DNA of 64,000 nucleotides, taken from positions 26,840,501 through 26,904,500 of the forward strand of contig JASXTE010000015.1 in the NCBI GenBank assembly GCA_030280995.1. Reading direction: 5' to 3'. The stretch's first letter is position 1, and every line of letters begins with the position of its first letter. A program made the translations under genes and the position numbers. The DNA is from Hemileia vastatrix. Taxonomy: Eukaryota; Basidiomycota; Pucciniomycetes; Pucciniales; Zaghouaniaceae. The notes below the pieces were generated by a model that was given only the letters and a program-made list of their open reading frames with translations, ran no database searches and had not been told where the DNA came from. Shown in pieces: positions 1 to 11,482 of the stretch.

Positions 1-908
1 TATGTATAAATAAATCTCATATTCAGTGAAATATGCAGTATATTATGTATATTTAGGTATATAAGTGGGTTTTAGCCCCTTTATAGCCTATAAACTTTGT
101 TTTTCTGCTTATTTTAGGTCATATGGACGAAATCAGTGGACTCACAACACCTACAGAAGCATAGACACCTATATCAGGCGCATACACCCAGTTTGGACAA
201 CTAAAATTACTTCCTTGGATGGTTATTCACGGATTTATGGGTTGGAAAGATGTTTTTGGGTTAATGTGGATGCTTGGGGATGTTATTGGGGGTTTGGACA
301 TTTTATTTGTTTCCTTTATATGCTTTTAGTTTTATTAAATCTCTTTTTGATCATTTATTTTACCTGTTTCTTTATGGTATCTGCTTTTATCTGGGTTTTC
401 TATTTATGGTATGACTCTGTGTTATTATTAATAGTGATGGAGGGTCCTTACTGGAGGTCTGGGTGTTGAAACTGCTTGAAGTGGACGCCATGGGGAGGTG
501 ATGGGCCCTCACAGTGCTGTAATTGCCGGGGATAGCAGTGACATCATCTGGATTGAAGGTCTGTGCACTCCAGTGGATTTGGGTATAAGTAAGAAGGGAT
601 TTTGACGGTTTATTATCATCATTCAATTAATACACTCCAAACAAAAACTACAATACAATTATTTGTATTCAGAAATATATTATAAAGCCCTTATAAATTG
701 ATATTATCTTTATAAAAGCTATAACTATATTTTTTTCTTCTATTTTCCACCACTAGCACACATTTAAATCCAAGTATTGTGAGTTTTATTTGAGTATAAC
801 TATTCTATTAGTCTTCCCCTGAGGTTTAATCACTAAATCATTTATTAATAAGTAGTAGGACCATAAAATAACACTATTATATCATACTTATATACTAGAC
901 TATACTGA
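1..908. repeat. Truncated copy of the 17188-18120 repeat (probable solo LTR)
   Basis: This stretch matches 17214-18120 almost base for base and is cut by the window start. Read on the minus strand its visible end starts TGTCAGTATAG, and the other copy starts TGTCAGTGTATC, so both look like TG-starting LTR ends. The small ORFs inside it (65-469 and the antisense one at 387-626) are not conserved as proteins between the two copies, so I do not call them genes. Autonomous element unknown. Confidence 0.6.
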
Positions 909-1299
909 CAAAAAGAAGAATCTTTCCTAGTAAAATTGGTAAAGATAATGCTATTACATGATAATTTTTAATATATTTTCTATAGTATCCACAAAGTTTA
1001 TAGGCAGGAAGACTGGTCAACTTGATATCACTTTTCATTGTTAGAGGCTGGTATAGCCAGAGTTGGAATTCAGGAACAGAAGAAAGAGATTTTTTTTCAC
1101 AGGGATGGATTGAATTTAAAGGCAAGGTGAAAGAGAAGTTTAAAAGAAGAAGCTTGGAATTCTGGTTCAGAAGTTCACTTAGGATGGAATAGGATCTGGT
1201 GGAAGAGTGAAATGGGCTGTTTTGTAAAGATTCTGGAGAGGTGTTTGAACATAGTTGTTGGCAAAGGAAAAATGGGGATAATCTTGATTGGAGGAATGA
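909..1299 (+). mobile_element. 3' end of the internal region of an old Ty3/gypsy element (F) with polypurine tract
   Basis: The last bases before 1300 (TTGGAGGAATGA, ending at 1299) match the purine tract in front of the 3' LTR of element E (TTGGAGGGAGGA at 63471-63482), and the bases further upstream (AATGGGGA...) match too. This places the 3' end of a plus-strand element here. The rest of the element is lost upstream. The antisense ORF at 895-1311 lies where elements A, D and outer keep their antisense zinc-cluster gene, but I see no cysteine pair pattern in it and do not call it. Confidence 0.55.
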
Positions 1300-2116
1300 T
1301 GTGGTGATCAAAACCTGGGTAGGCCTTTGAAATGCATATTTGGGGGTATTTGGTATGTAGGGTGTTGTTTGGGGTTACGGTGTTATTAATGGATTTTTTC
1401 AGCTTTAGGTGATAGGTAGTTATGGTGTTGTTATTGGTTTATATTGGAAGTTTATTGCTTAGTGGTGCTTATTTAGGCTTAAACTAGGTTCACTTAATAT
1501 GTCTCATCTTATTTTACTTTATTTTATTTTCATTTTGGTATGTCTTATGTTTGTTTATGTTGTTTATTAGTGAAGTTATGGGTTTTAAGGGTTTTTAGGG
1601 TTTTTATGGGTTGTATGGGTGTTTTAGGGCCTAGAAGCGGCCTACCCACACCTAAGAAGAAGCCTGCCTTGAAGCGGGGTGCTTTCCTGGCTGCTAGGGA
1701 AGCGTTAAAATGCACTTTTTGGCATGAAAAATGCTGGGAAAGCTGGAATTTGGGTGGGGAATTGGTCAGGGTGGTCTGTGCACTGGCTGTATGATGCGTG
1801 TGTGTGAAGATTTTTAGGGAATCATCTTATCTCTTTACTCATCACCTCTCTGATCCTCACTGTCTCATTGGCTAGTGTTTTGTTGGAATATATTACTGTT
1901 TATTTCAACTCTTTCTGATAGTCTGTCTGGGACTATTATCTTGCACTTTCAAAGAGGTCAAGAGTGTCTAATTAGAGGGTCTAGCAAACAGATCTCCAAT
2001 TTTCTGAAACAGGTAAATCTCACTTATTTTTCTCAAGGGAAAGGGTTTATTCTTTCTGGTTTTTCTCCAACTCCCTTGTTCAAGGCCTATAGCTAGTAAT
2101 ATAGGATTGTCTACAT
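1300..2116 (+). repeat. 3' LTR of element F (A/D type, diverged)
   Basis: It starts TGTGGTGATCA just after a purine tract and ends GGATTGTCTACA at 2116. The last ~110 bases align well with the end of the D LTR read on its minus strand (AAGGCCTATAGCTAGTA, then ATAGGATTGTCTACA). No primer binding site follows 2116, so this is a 3' LTR or a solo remnant. The ORFs at 1540-1794 and 1875-2096 are chance frames inside it. Confidence 0.6.
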
Positions 2117-4644
2117 CATTTTTGAGCAATCTTAAAGTAGCCCATGAAGTAACCTGAAAGGAATTTTACAGTGGGATTTTTATATCTGTAAAGGTAATAG
2201 CTCTACAAGTGATTTTGTATAATTTGAGGAATCAGAGTAACCAACCACTCCATCAACAAATATTTTTGAATTAAAAGATTCTTGCACTAACCAAAAATTT
2301 TATTTCTAACAAATATCTGAGTCAATTTTAATTAAATATTTTCCCCAAATTTCATGAATGTAGCTAAATTTTTATTTGAATTACCAATCTGATAAGGAAG
2401 AAAAATTTCCAAGTGATAATCTTCCCCAAAACATATAACACATATAATATGCCATCATAAGTTATTCTGATTTTTATCTTTGAATATTGGTAGTTTATAA
2501 CTTGTGGAAAGGTTTGATAAAATAAATATAAAATTTTTATGGAACCATTCATTCATATAGTTTTCTTAATAGAAATTTCTCAATATCGTTAAAGAATAAG
2601 TATGGATTTTATTTAAGTTTGGGGTGTTTTTTGAACACCCAACCAACCACAAACAGTGCTAAATTTGACATGAAATCCAAAATTTACCAAAAAAAGATGT
2701 TTATATATTATATAATTTTAAGAAATAATTCAACATCCAATTTTGGTTCAGGTTCCTTAAATTTAATGATATTTGAGTTAGTAAAATTTTCAACAGAGAA
2801 ATATGTTTTACTAATCCATGAAAGTATAAAATATCTGGGAGCAGTTAATACAAGAGTTCTTAAAACTCATGATTTATATTTATGGGGTCCATTGAAGCAG
2901 AAAATAGTTTAACACAATTAAAATTTCAAATAAAAAAACCTCCTCACATTTATAATACCATTACAATTGAAAGAAATGAAGAAAAAGTTTAACTAAAATA
3001 TTTCCTACTTTCTTTCATGTAAATTTAATAATGTTTTTAATAATTCACTATATATTTCATGAATATTTATGTATAATTTAACGAAATTTTCCTACAAAAA
3101 TTGATGTTACATGCTAGCAGGTGTCCCCCCCAAAACAGAACTTCCATTGTTTTTTGATCCATATAGACCTGATAGATTGTACCATTTTTATTTCTGGAAA
3201 TAAAAATTCATTTTCAATAATATATCAACAACATATTTTATTTGAAAATTGAAATATATTTTCATATCTGAAGTTTAATGCTCTTGTTAAGTGATAAGGG
3301 TAAAATAAATTTTGATACACAATTAAAATAGAAAAATGTTCTATGAGAGTCTCAATAAAGGCTTTTACTTCCTTCATCCATAAAAATTTTAAATTTTGTT
3401 TATAAATGCTTTCAATAAAATTTCAGTTTCTGCTTAGCAGCCTAGTATGAAATTTTTAAATTCTATAATGAAATCAATAAGCCCATGTGTATTGAAAATT
3501 ATTTTATTAATCATGAATCAGAATTATCAGAAATAACTTAATATAATTGATATAAATAGTTAGAATTATAATAGAATTTGAAGAAAATTATCACTTTTTT
3601 TTGACTTATCCTGTTCATTTGCTTAATTCTGTGATTTGCAGAAATATTTCTTTTTATAAGATAAAATCTTACCCCAGTAATATATTCCTTGATGAAATTT
3701 AACACCCATTCAATTTATGTAATTATGATTTTAAGTTTATTGAGAAACTGTTACAAAAACATTTCTCTTAAATAGATAAAAAAATCCATTAAAAAAAAGA
3801 GGAAGAAATTCTTTCTTTATCTTTGTAACTACTTAAGTTTTGGCCCTTTTTTCTCCTGTATAGTTATTACTTAGCCCTTTTTTTGACCCAAAAATGCCCC
3901 CACAAGGCCTGACTTGGGGATAATAAAGGGCTGACAATATTTCAACTTAGTCTTGTTTAAAATTTACAACTTTTATTAAGAAAAATTGAAATTTGGCCCA
4001 CAGCTTTTAATAGGGGGTATCAAAGTTAGAAATGGGTAATTATTTAAAAATGTTTTTCACAACACAAAAGAAAAGCCACAAACTTGACATTTATTCTCAG
4101 TAAAAATGTGTATTTGGAGAATTATATGGCTTGTTTTAGAGAATAATTGTCCAACAGGCTACTAGACTTTCCCAGTAAAGTAATTCATTATTTTCTGGGA
4201 TGAAGCCATGCCTTTTTAATTCTTATTTTATTATTAGTTATATTTTATTTACTATATTATTACTTTTAATAAATTAACTAATTAAAATAATTAAATTTAG
4301 TAAATATTTATAATTAATAATAATGTGCCTCATATTTTTATTCCCTAACACCATACTCAATGACAGGTTGGAAGAGAAATAAAAATATGTTAATACTAAA
4401 TTTTTAGAATTCAAATTTCTTTTATTTAAGAAGCTAAAATTCTATTAATAAAAAAATTTAATTAAAATGGTTTTATACTAAGTCTGACAGTTAAAGTAAA
4501 CTTTAAAATATATCAAATAAATGGATATATACAGTAAAATATATTTAATTGAAACATCTTCATAGAACACTTTTGTTATTTGTATTATCTTATTTTAGAA
4601 AATTTTTCTTCTCACACTCCTGTATGTAGGCTTTTTAAATCCAT
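2117..4644. other. AT-rich stretch with no recognisable gene
   Basis: About 2.5 kb of very AT-rich DNA. The longest plus-strand frame (2619-2912, 97 codons) resembles no family I know and has no conserved partner elsewhere in the window. No LTR, primer site or transposase motif is visible. It probably holds old transposon debris decayed past recognition. Confidence 0.5.
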
Positions 4645-5721
4645 TGTAGAAAATCATATAGTACTAGCTATAGGCCTTGACCAAGGGGGTTAGAGTAGAA
4701 CTGGAGAGAAAACCCCCTGTCCCTTTAAGAAATACCAGGTGAGATTTATTTGCTAAAGAAAATTAGAGACTGTTACAATACCCCTTCCAACACACTTCTT
4801 GACTGCTTAACAATTCAAGAAAGTAGCCTAGATAGACCACAGACCAAGGAGAACCTGAAATGCAGAAAGATCCACACAAGAAAACCAAACACTGTGCACT
4901 TGTTGCACAGAAAACAGCAATAATACTTAATGCAGGTTGCAAAGCTACACCAGAGAAATCAGTTGCCAAAATTGAGTTAGATGTAGAACTAACTTTGCAA
5001 CAAAAACATCCAATTGTGGCCTAAAGACAGTGAAAACTGAGTGAGAAACAGTGATATAATTACCAGATGGTTGTATGATAATTAAAGTTGCCCCAAACTG
5101 TCTTATTCAGTATGTACACACAGACCTCCACCTAAAAAATCAATGCACAGCAACAAATTTGCTCTTTTTGGAAGCCAAATTGAATAAAAACCCTCTAGAA
5201 GTGCTCCTCAGCCTTCTATAATTGAGGTGGGCAGGCTGCCCACCTAGAAGCAACCAGACCTCCCTGAATCCTGAAAACCTCCAAAAAACCTCCAACAAAG
5301 CCTAAAATAATTAGAAAAATCCACCACAACTACAAAAACCCTTAAAACACATAATTAAGCTGTAACAACTTTGTGACATAAAAATAGTACCAAATTAGCA
5401 TTACTCAATGGTACTAAGTACTTAACCCTAAGACTTAAGGTTAGTGCCTAAAACATGAAAAACAAAATTAAACAGCTATCATTTAGAAATGAAAAATGAG
5501 CAAATGACCTCTAAAAACTTAGAATATGAAAAATGTCATCAAGACATAAAATATAGAACAAAACCAGGGATATCTAATTGTAGTACCCATATACCCATAG
5601 TCCCAATATTCACTGAATAAAACCAGAAAAACACTCAATTATTCAACCAATATCAATTAAGACATACCAAAATAGCGCCAAACAACCCAACAAAGGCCTC
5701 TGAAATTGTTGGAAGACCACA
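4645..5721 (-). repeat. 3' LTR of element A
   Basis: On the minus strand it runs from TGTGGTCTTCC (5721) to GATTTTCTACA (4645), 1,077 bp, and lies directly after a purine tract. The same ends and much of the body recur in the D LTR at 50426-51518. The matching 5' LTR of A survives only as a 17-bp tail at 16930-16946. Confidence 0.75.
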
Positions 5722-5733
5722 TCCTTCCTTCAA
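5722..5733 (-). promoter_or_regulatory. Polypurine tract of element A
   Basis: On the minus strand TTGAAGGAAGGA directly abuts the TGTGG start of the LTR. It corresponds to TTGGAGGGAGGA in elements outer (22236-22247), inner (27366-27377, start CGATTGGAGG) and E (63471-63482), the plus-strand DNA primer in LTR element replication. Confidence 0.7.
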
Positions 5734-5802
5734 TTGAGAATTTCTGCATTCTCCTTCACCAAAACCACCATTTTCACACCTTTTTTAATATCAATCTCTG
5801 AA

Positions 5803-6409
5803 ATGGGTCCCTGTCAATACTGTATTGACCATAACCTCATCTGCAACATACCACCACCAAACAATCCATACATAACTACTTGTGATGCATGCTATTCCAG
5901 AATGAAATCTTGCTCCAGACCTGGTCCATTATCATCTGCAACAGATTCACCTCCCCCTCAACCTGGTCCATCTTCCAGCAAAACCAAAAGATCTATGCTT
6001 TCCATCTTGATACCTAGATTAATCAACAAGTTACAACCTTCCAAAAAGAGTGCCAACACCACCACAGCCAATAGCTCTACCATACCTGGTCATGCTGATG
6101 GTAAAATCAATGCTTCTTTATACTGAAATTTAAGCTGATGAATTTCCAGTTAATTTCCATCCAGACAGTGATGATAACAATGTGAGAACCATTGAAACAC
6201 CACAACCCAATCAATTTCCCACCATCAAGGACAAATTCCAACAACACTATTATCAACAAAATAATCTCAAGCTAAACTATTTCCAATCCACTCCTGCCAA
6301 AAATCCACAGGAAATTGAGGAAAAAAGACACCTCATCCACCATTTCAAGACTAATGCTGAACACTTTGTTTCATCTCTTGATTCTTCTCTGTATTTGATT
6401 CATTCCTGA
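5803..6409 (+). pseudogene. Antisense ORF-A of element A: Zn2Cys6-like zinc-cluster protein
   Basis: The gene runs opposite to the gag-pol of its element, just inside the 3' LTR. From the ATG at 5803 the protein has a full C-x2-C-x6-C-x12-C-x2-C-x6-C pattern in residues 3-36 (CQYC ... CDACYSRMKSC), then a Ser/Pro linker and a basic patch. The frame stops at 6126. A short GT-AG segment (6101-6134, phase 1) would restore the frame into 6135-6409, which holds the conserved C-terminal block (FPTIKDKFQQH ... KNPQEIEEKRHLIHHF). At 34 bp it is short for an intron and may be a shrunken one; the outer copy has an 81-bp intron at the same place and phase. Six-cysteine clusters of this kind in fungi usually bind DNA. 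Function here is inferred; integrity is doubtful. Confidence 0.6.
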
Positions 6410-6485
6410 AATTCATGACTTAGAAATAAAAAAATTGACCACTTTCAAGACTTTCTGAATTTAGCCAACTATAAAAAAAATCCTA

Positions 6486-6945
6486 AGTTTACAGTCTTTG
6501 GGGACTAATCCTCAGTTTTAAGTCTTGGGGGACTAACATCCCTCATTTTATAGTCTTCGAGGACTCAAAAACTCTCAGTTTACAGTCTTGGAGGACTCAA
6601 AAACCCTCATTTTATAGTCTTGGGGGACTTTAAACCTAAATAATAAATCCAGAAACAGAGTTTAAACCATTAAAGACCAAAGAAATAAACTAAAATTCTG
6701 GGGTAACTTTTCTACAGAGCAACCAGCTCATCAGTTACCCTCACACTTGCCTTGACTAAATTCACAGACTCCCCCTTTAGATGCCCTCTTCCAGAATTAC
6801 ACAAACATCACATTATCAGTTTATAGTCCTGAAGGACTCAACCATCAAACCATCCTCAGTTTATAGTCTGGAAGGACTATACTATTTTTCAGTTTAAAGT
6901 CTTGATGGACTGCCCACAGTGTTCAGTTTAAAGTCTTGATGGACT
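6486..6945 (+). repeat. Cluster of nine 22-nt inverted-symmetry motifs (element A)
   Basis: Copies start near 6486, 6513, 6544, 6576, 6608, 6817, 6857, 6890 and 6924. Each reads CAGTTTA (or CATTTTA), one base, then AGTC-N6-GACT. They lie between antisense ORF-A and ORF-B. Spacing is irregular (27-200 bp) and the sequence between copies is not repeated, so this is a field of sites rather than a tandem array. Confidence 0.8.
6700..6741. other. Conserved GGGGTAACT hairpin, copy 1 of element A
   Basis: GGGGTAACT at 6700 can pair with AGTTACCCTC at 6732-6741 around a loop containing ACAGAGCAACCAGCTCATC. The same stem-loop occurs at 9554-9595 and 9814-9855 in A and in elements D, inner, outer and E. 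Confidence 0.65.
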
Positions 6946-7096
6946 TTCCAAACTTTTCATAAAAAGACAGAGCCGATTCCATGCACAATACTACACAACC
7001 TACCTACTGAAATCCACTTTCTCTTCATCATCTACACATCACTGATAAAAATTTTCTTTTATCTCTTTTCTCTTCATTTTTTTCCCATCACAGATA

Positions 7097-8600
7097 ATGG
7101 CCAGTTCCCCAGATTATGACCCATCAGACCTTCCTTGTTTCACTACTCCCAAGAGCCATGTTTGCAAACATTCTATCCACATGTGCAGACCTTGCACTTT
7201 CACTCTCCCAACTTGTGAAGCCAAACTCTACAACAGGGCCTGAGATTCTTGCAACTCCAAAAATAAAAAAGTGTGACAGAAACCTCAATTATCCTATACC
7301 ACCACCTTCACCTTCACACAAATAAATCTCTGGATCTCCTACCAGGTCCCCAAGACTTGGTCCAGCTTCCTCTTCTCTATCTTCAGCTCCATCCAGAAGA
7401 TCACGCTGCTCTGTGTCCAGAGCTCTCTCCGAAAGACCTGCTTTATCATCCCAAGAAACAGACTTTATCTCAGTGAATTCAACTAAAATGCTTTAAAATC
7501 AGCCCCCAGGCTGATAGACTACGTTCAGGAAGCCCACCAACCTTGCTGGGAAGCAAAAATCATGCTCCAAACTCTAAATTCAATCAGAAAACAGCCACAT
7601 CACACTAGTTAACACCACCAAAGCCACACAACAACCTCCTAGTGCTCCCAGAGTAATAAGCACAATAATCTCTTCATCAAAAAATGCCAACGATTCCAAA
7701 ACTTCTAGAAGACCTTCCAGAGGACCTCAAGAAGGCACCAGAGCACCAAAAAGTGCTCCAAAAAAATCTCCCTCTTAAAAAAGGAGAGATAACTACACTT
7801 CTCTGTTGCCAGTCAATTACTCATCTGAAAGTTTTATTTATTCCAGATCTTCATCAAGAAGATCCCAATCAGCTTCCAGGTCACCCCCTCCTACTCTATC
7901 CTACAACCAACCTGGTACTCCACCACCAGTCTCCAACCAAACTAATCCAAGCAACAATATCAACAAAAACAATATTCCTGTGTCTCCAACCTGTCCACAG
8001 GAACATCCTCATTCTAGTTCATATTCTCAAAACCATTTAGAGGATGACCTTTAAAATCCAAAACTCCATCTTTTTGATCCTCCTACATCATCAATTCAAT
8101 ATCCTTCAACAGTCTAAATCCCAACGGCTTACAAATATGATGAGCTTCCAATCTGAAAGTACCAAATTAATTCATCCTATTTCTTAAACAGAAAACAATT
8201 AATGATCCAATTATTCTGTTTAGTTGGAACCCCACCTCCTGAAACTACAATTGGTATTGGCCAACCTCTAGAAATTACCTTAACGCTAGATTACACCGTT
8301 ATGAAGCAACACCTAAGTATTATGTGTTCAAGAATGCTTAAAGCCTTTGCTCCTTATGGTCAATTGAATGATTTTGAGAAGATTCTGAGGAAACAACTTC
8401 TTGATGACCACTTGAAGATGTCTAGAATAATTAAGCACAACTTCCAAAACTTCATCCCAGCCTCTTCTACTTCTTCCCAGAAATTACCATTTCTTCCGGT
8501 TCCTGACCATTACAATCCATATACTCTTTCCAGCCACCTACACCACAAGGAACACAGTTCTTCCTCCAATCCCAAAAAAAAAGCAATAACACCACCATAA
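7097..8600 (+). pseudogene. Antisense ORF-B of element A: second zinc-cluster protein, broken
   Basis: Starting at the ATG at 7097, the frame reads C-K-H-S ... C-R-P-C-T-F-T-L, then a TGA where copies D and outer have Cys (N-R-A-C-D-S-C), and a one-base insertion near 7270 moves the last Cys (KKC-D) out of frame. One more zinc ligand is changed Cys to Ser. The middle (about 7680-8054) is Ser/Arg/Pro-rich in shifting frames. The last part (8202-8600) has a C-terminal domain (MLKAFAPYGQ ... RKQLLDDHLKMSRIIKHNF) that resembles the end of the outer copy (LIAYFQQYPP ... REQLLRDLFKIANWLQHY). So the whole gene is recognisable but not translatable. The ancestral pattern was C-x2-C-x6-C-x14-15-C-x2-C-x6-C. 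Confidence 0.55.
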
Positions 8601-9990
8601 TCTGGACCGATTGCCAGAGACTTCTTCTTCCAGACATTAAAAAAAAATTAATAATTCACTTAATAGAGAGAACAATAATAATTAGCAGATATATATATAT
8701 ATAAATTTGTTTAATTTTAATTTTTTGTTTTTTTTTTTAGTTTTCATTATTTTTATTTTTATTTTTTACTGATTGTTACTTAAACTACTAACATACTAAA
8801 AAAACTTGAAAAGAATTAATCAAAATTGCCCAAAATATATGAGATCTGAGATATTAAAATGAAATAAATAATAATAAGATAAGATAAAAAATAATTACAA
8901 ATGGTATCCCCCAGAAAATTGATGAGCTTCTCCCCTGATACCTTACCTACATCCAATACACCTTGATGTGGATACACCATCTAACAGTTTTTAAATGATT
9001 TGAGATAGAAATAAATTATGAAAAATAATATAAAAAAAGAAAAGATGAAATGAATAGAAATTAAAGTAAATAATAAAAAAATGAGATAAGGATAAAAAAA
9101 AGAAAATAGAATTTCACCACCAATTGATGAGCCTTTCTCCACCAATGCTTTCCCACATCCTGGTGACCCTGATGTGGTGTCAAAATATAATATAATTTTG
9201 GGATTCTTTCCCTCTTTAAATTCCGATAACCCCCATAAAAATAAAAAGAAAACAAGGGAAAAAAGAAAATAATGTAAAACTACTATCTAACCCAACCATA
9301 GACACAAAAATAAAAGAAAGAAAAAGAAAAAGTCTGACTCAAAAAAAAGGCCAGTCCAAGGAAATGATCACTGGGTGGGCTCCCTCCAATAAGTAAAGAT
9401 GATGGGAGACCACTATTGATCCACCACCAATGCAAATAGACCAAAGAAACCAGTCCAATACCAGTTTAAAGTCATAGTGGACTTGAAAACTGAATAAAAA
9501 AACCAGAACTAGGATTCAACTAGGACCAACAAAAAAATCGAAACAGACATTATGGGGTGACTGTTCTACAGAGCATCCAGCTCATCAGTTACCCCCATAC
9601 TTGCCAAAATAAAATCTAGAAGCTCCCCCTGGGTACCTTCTAACAAAAACACACCATCCAACACAATAAACCAAAGCCAATAAGCATGAAGATTCCAGCA
9701 CTTGAATACCAAAAGAGTTTCCAGTCTAAAGTCATAGAGGACTAAAACCTGTGAAGAGAAACCAATACTAGGGTTAAACCAAATTAAGAGAAGAGGTTAG
9801 AAACAGACAATCTGGGGTAACTTTTCTACAGAGCAGCCATCTCATCAGTTACCCCTTCACTTGCTAAGATCAAATCTAGAAGCCCCACCCATGGGTACCT
9901 TCTAACAAAAAAAGGTTTCCAACAAAACAGATGCACAGCATCAATAAAATCCAAAATTTAAAGAATGTTCCATAGTTTATTCTCATTGCA
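8601..9990 (-). other. 3' untranslated region of element A with hairpins and motif copies
   Basis: There is no gene here. It contains AT-rich runs and blocks conserved in every element of the family. TGATGAGC...CATCCA...TTGATGTGG stands near 8920 and again near 9125. GATCACTGGGTGGGCTCCC stands at 9367. GGGGTGACTG/CAGTTACCCC hairpins lie at 9554-9595 and 9814-9855. Two 22-nt motifs sit at 9462-9483 and 9722-9743. The conserved order of these blocks in A, inner, outer and E argues for cis function. Confidence 0.6.
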
Positions 9991-9994
9991 GAGT

Positions 9995-11240
9995 CAATCT
10001 TCATCACTTCTATTGCCTCTTGGTTAAAATATCTTAACCTGATCAGCAGCCACTCTCTTCTTTAATACTGTACCATCTAACTCCTCCAAATCATAAGAAC
10101 CTCCATAAACCTGATATCAGACTCTATAAGGTCCATTCCATCTGTCAGAAAACATTTTTTCCCACTGGATCTCCAAACTTCTATTATGCACCAAAACCAA
10201 ACAGCCAGGGTTCAAGGGATTCCTGAGTCTATGAGCTAACTTCTTGTCCCAGTATCTGGCTGATTGGTTTCTTTTCTTCATCATTCTAGAGTATGCCTTT
10301 TCTTGACGTTCCTCTCTACATTCCTACTGTTGCATCCTGGCACAGAGAAAATCTTCTGTTGAGCACACATCATCCCAATAAATTACAAGATAAGAGACAG
10401 CTTCCAAATATACTTGTAAAACAGCCCTCTTCCCAAACATTAATTCATAAAGGGAATAGCCAGTTGTCCTTTTTACAGTGACCCTATCAGTAAATAACAC
10501 CAAGGGTAAATAATGCCTCCTTTTCTCAGCTCTATCTCCACACATCTTCACCAAACCATTCTTGATAACTTGATGGCCTCTTTCAACCATGCCTTCAACT
10601 TCATGATAATAAGGTGTAACCACCCTGACTTTAAAGCCAGTACTTGCCACATCTTCTTTGAATTCAGCTCCAAACTCTGGCTCACAATCAAAAGTCACAA
10701 AGTTCATCAACCCATATATAAATGCCCATTCCTTCATCAAAAACTCTGCCACATTTTTTGGCAGTCAAATTTACCAGAGGCACTGCCACAACCCAACCAG
10801 TCAAATCATCCCTGGCAACAATCAAGTATTTATATCTGCCCTCTTTAACATGGAGAGCATCCAAACTGACTATTCCAAACTCAGTTGATTCTCCAGTAGC
10901 AAAGCTAACCTCTTTAGGTTTCAAGCTACTTCTTCTTTGACATTCTTCACAAGATTGAACCCAGCCATTTCCAGTCAACTTCATACCTATCAAACATAAT
11001 CTATCAGCTACTCTTCTATAAGTCTCCCCAAAGCCTCTATGGCCAAGGTCTTCATAAAAAGACTTCAACACCAACTCTTGAACCTTCTTCTGTGTCACCA
11101 CTACTTGAGGATTTGGATGTCTCCTCCTCATCAACCTCATTCCTGAAATATAGAATCCAGGAATCTTCTTCTTTATTTCCACCCGTGTATCATCATCACA
11201 AACATCTGGCCTCTCCAAGGTTAACAGATATTCAACCATA
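9995..11240 (-). pseudogene. Integrase of element A
   Basis: Frames 11239-10688 and 10752-10324 give the Ty3 integrase. The zinc-binding N-terminus is H-E/Y-DLGHRG followed by CEECQRR. The core has VSLDALHVKEG (first acid), FDCEPEF (second acid region) and YYHEVEGMVERGHQVIKNG (Glu). The C-terminal GPY-like part (VLVHN..LE.QW, then DRWNGPY) continues in other frames to about 9995, ending near QVKIF. At least three frame changes and stops break it. Integrase inserts the element cDNA into the genome. Confidence 0.75.
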
Positions 11241-11482
11241 GTAAAGTAAAACCCAATATGAAAACAGGTCTCATCTTAAAAATCCAACAGAACAACATCC
11301 AAGGGTACAATCCAGTCATCAAAATCACCAGTGTACACATGAGCGACTTGACCATCCCAACAAGGACACCAATCCCTTAATTTTGTAAATTCTTTTCCTT
11401 CCACTGAATTGTAAGAGAATCCAGTTCACTAACAAAAACACCATTTTCTAATTTTAATCCATCCCAAAGAACAGCCCCATCT

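Noticed and set aside
895..1311. 138-codon minus-strand ORF as a third antisense ORF-A
   Set aside because: Position fits, but there is no C-x2-C pattern and no similarity to the conserved C-terminal block. Too decayed to claim.
2619..2912. 97-codon ORF as a small host gene
   Set aside because: AT-driven composition, no recognisable domain, no splice or expression signal that I can judge.
6486..6945. CRISPR-like array of 22-nt repeats
   Set aside because: Repeats vary in sequence, spacing is irregular, they occur inside retrotransposons and coding frames, and there are no cas genes. The genome is eukaryotic.
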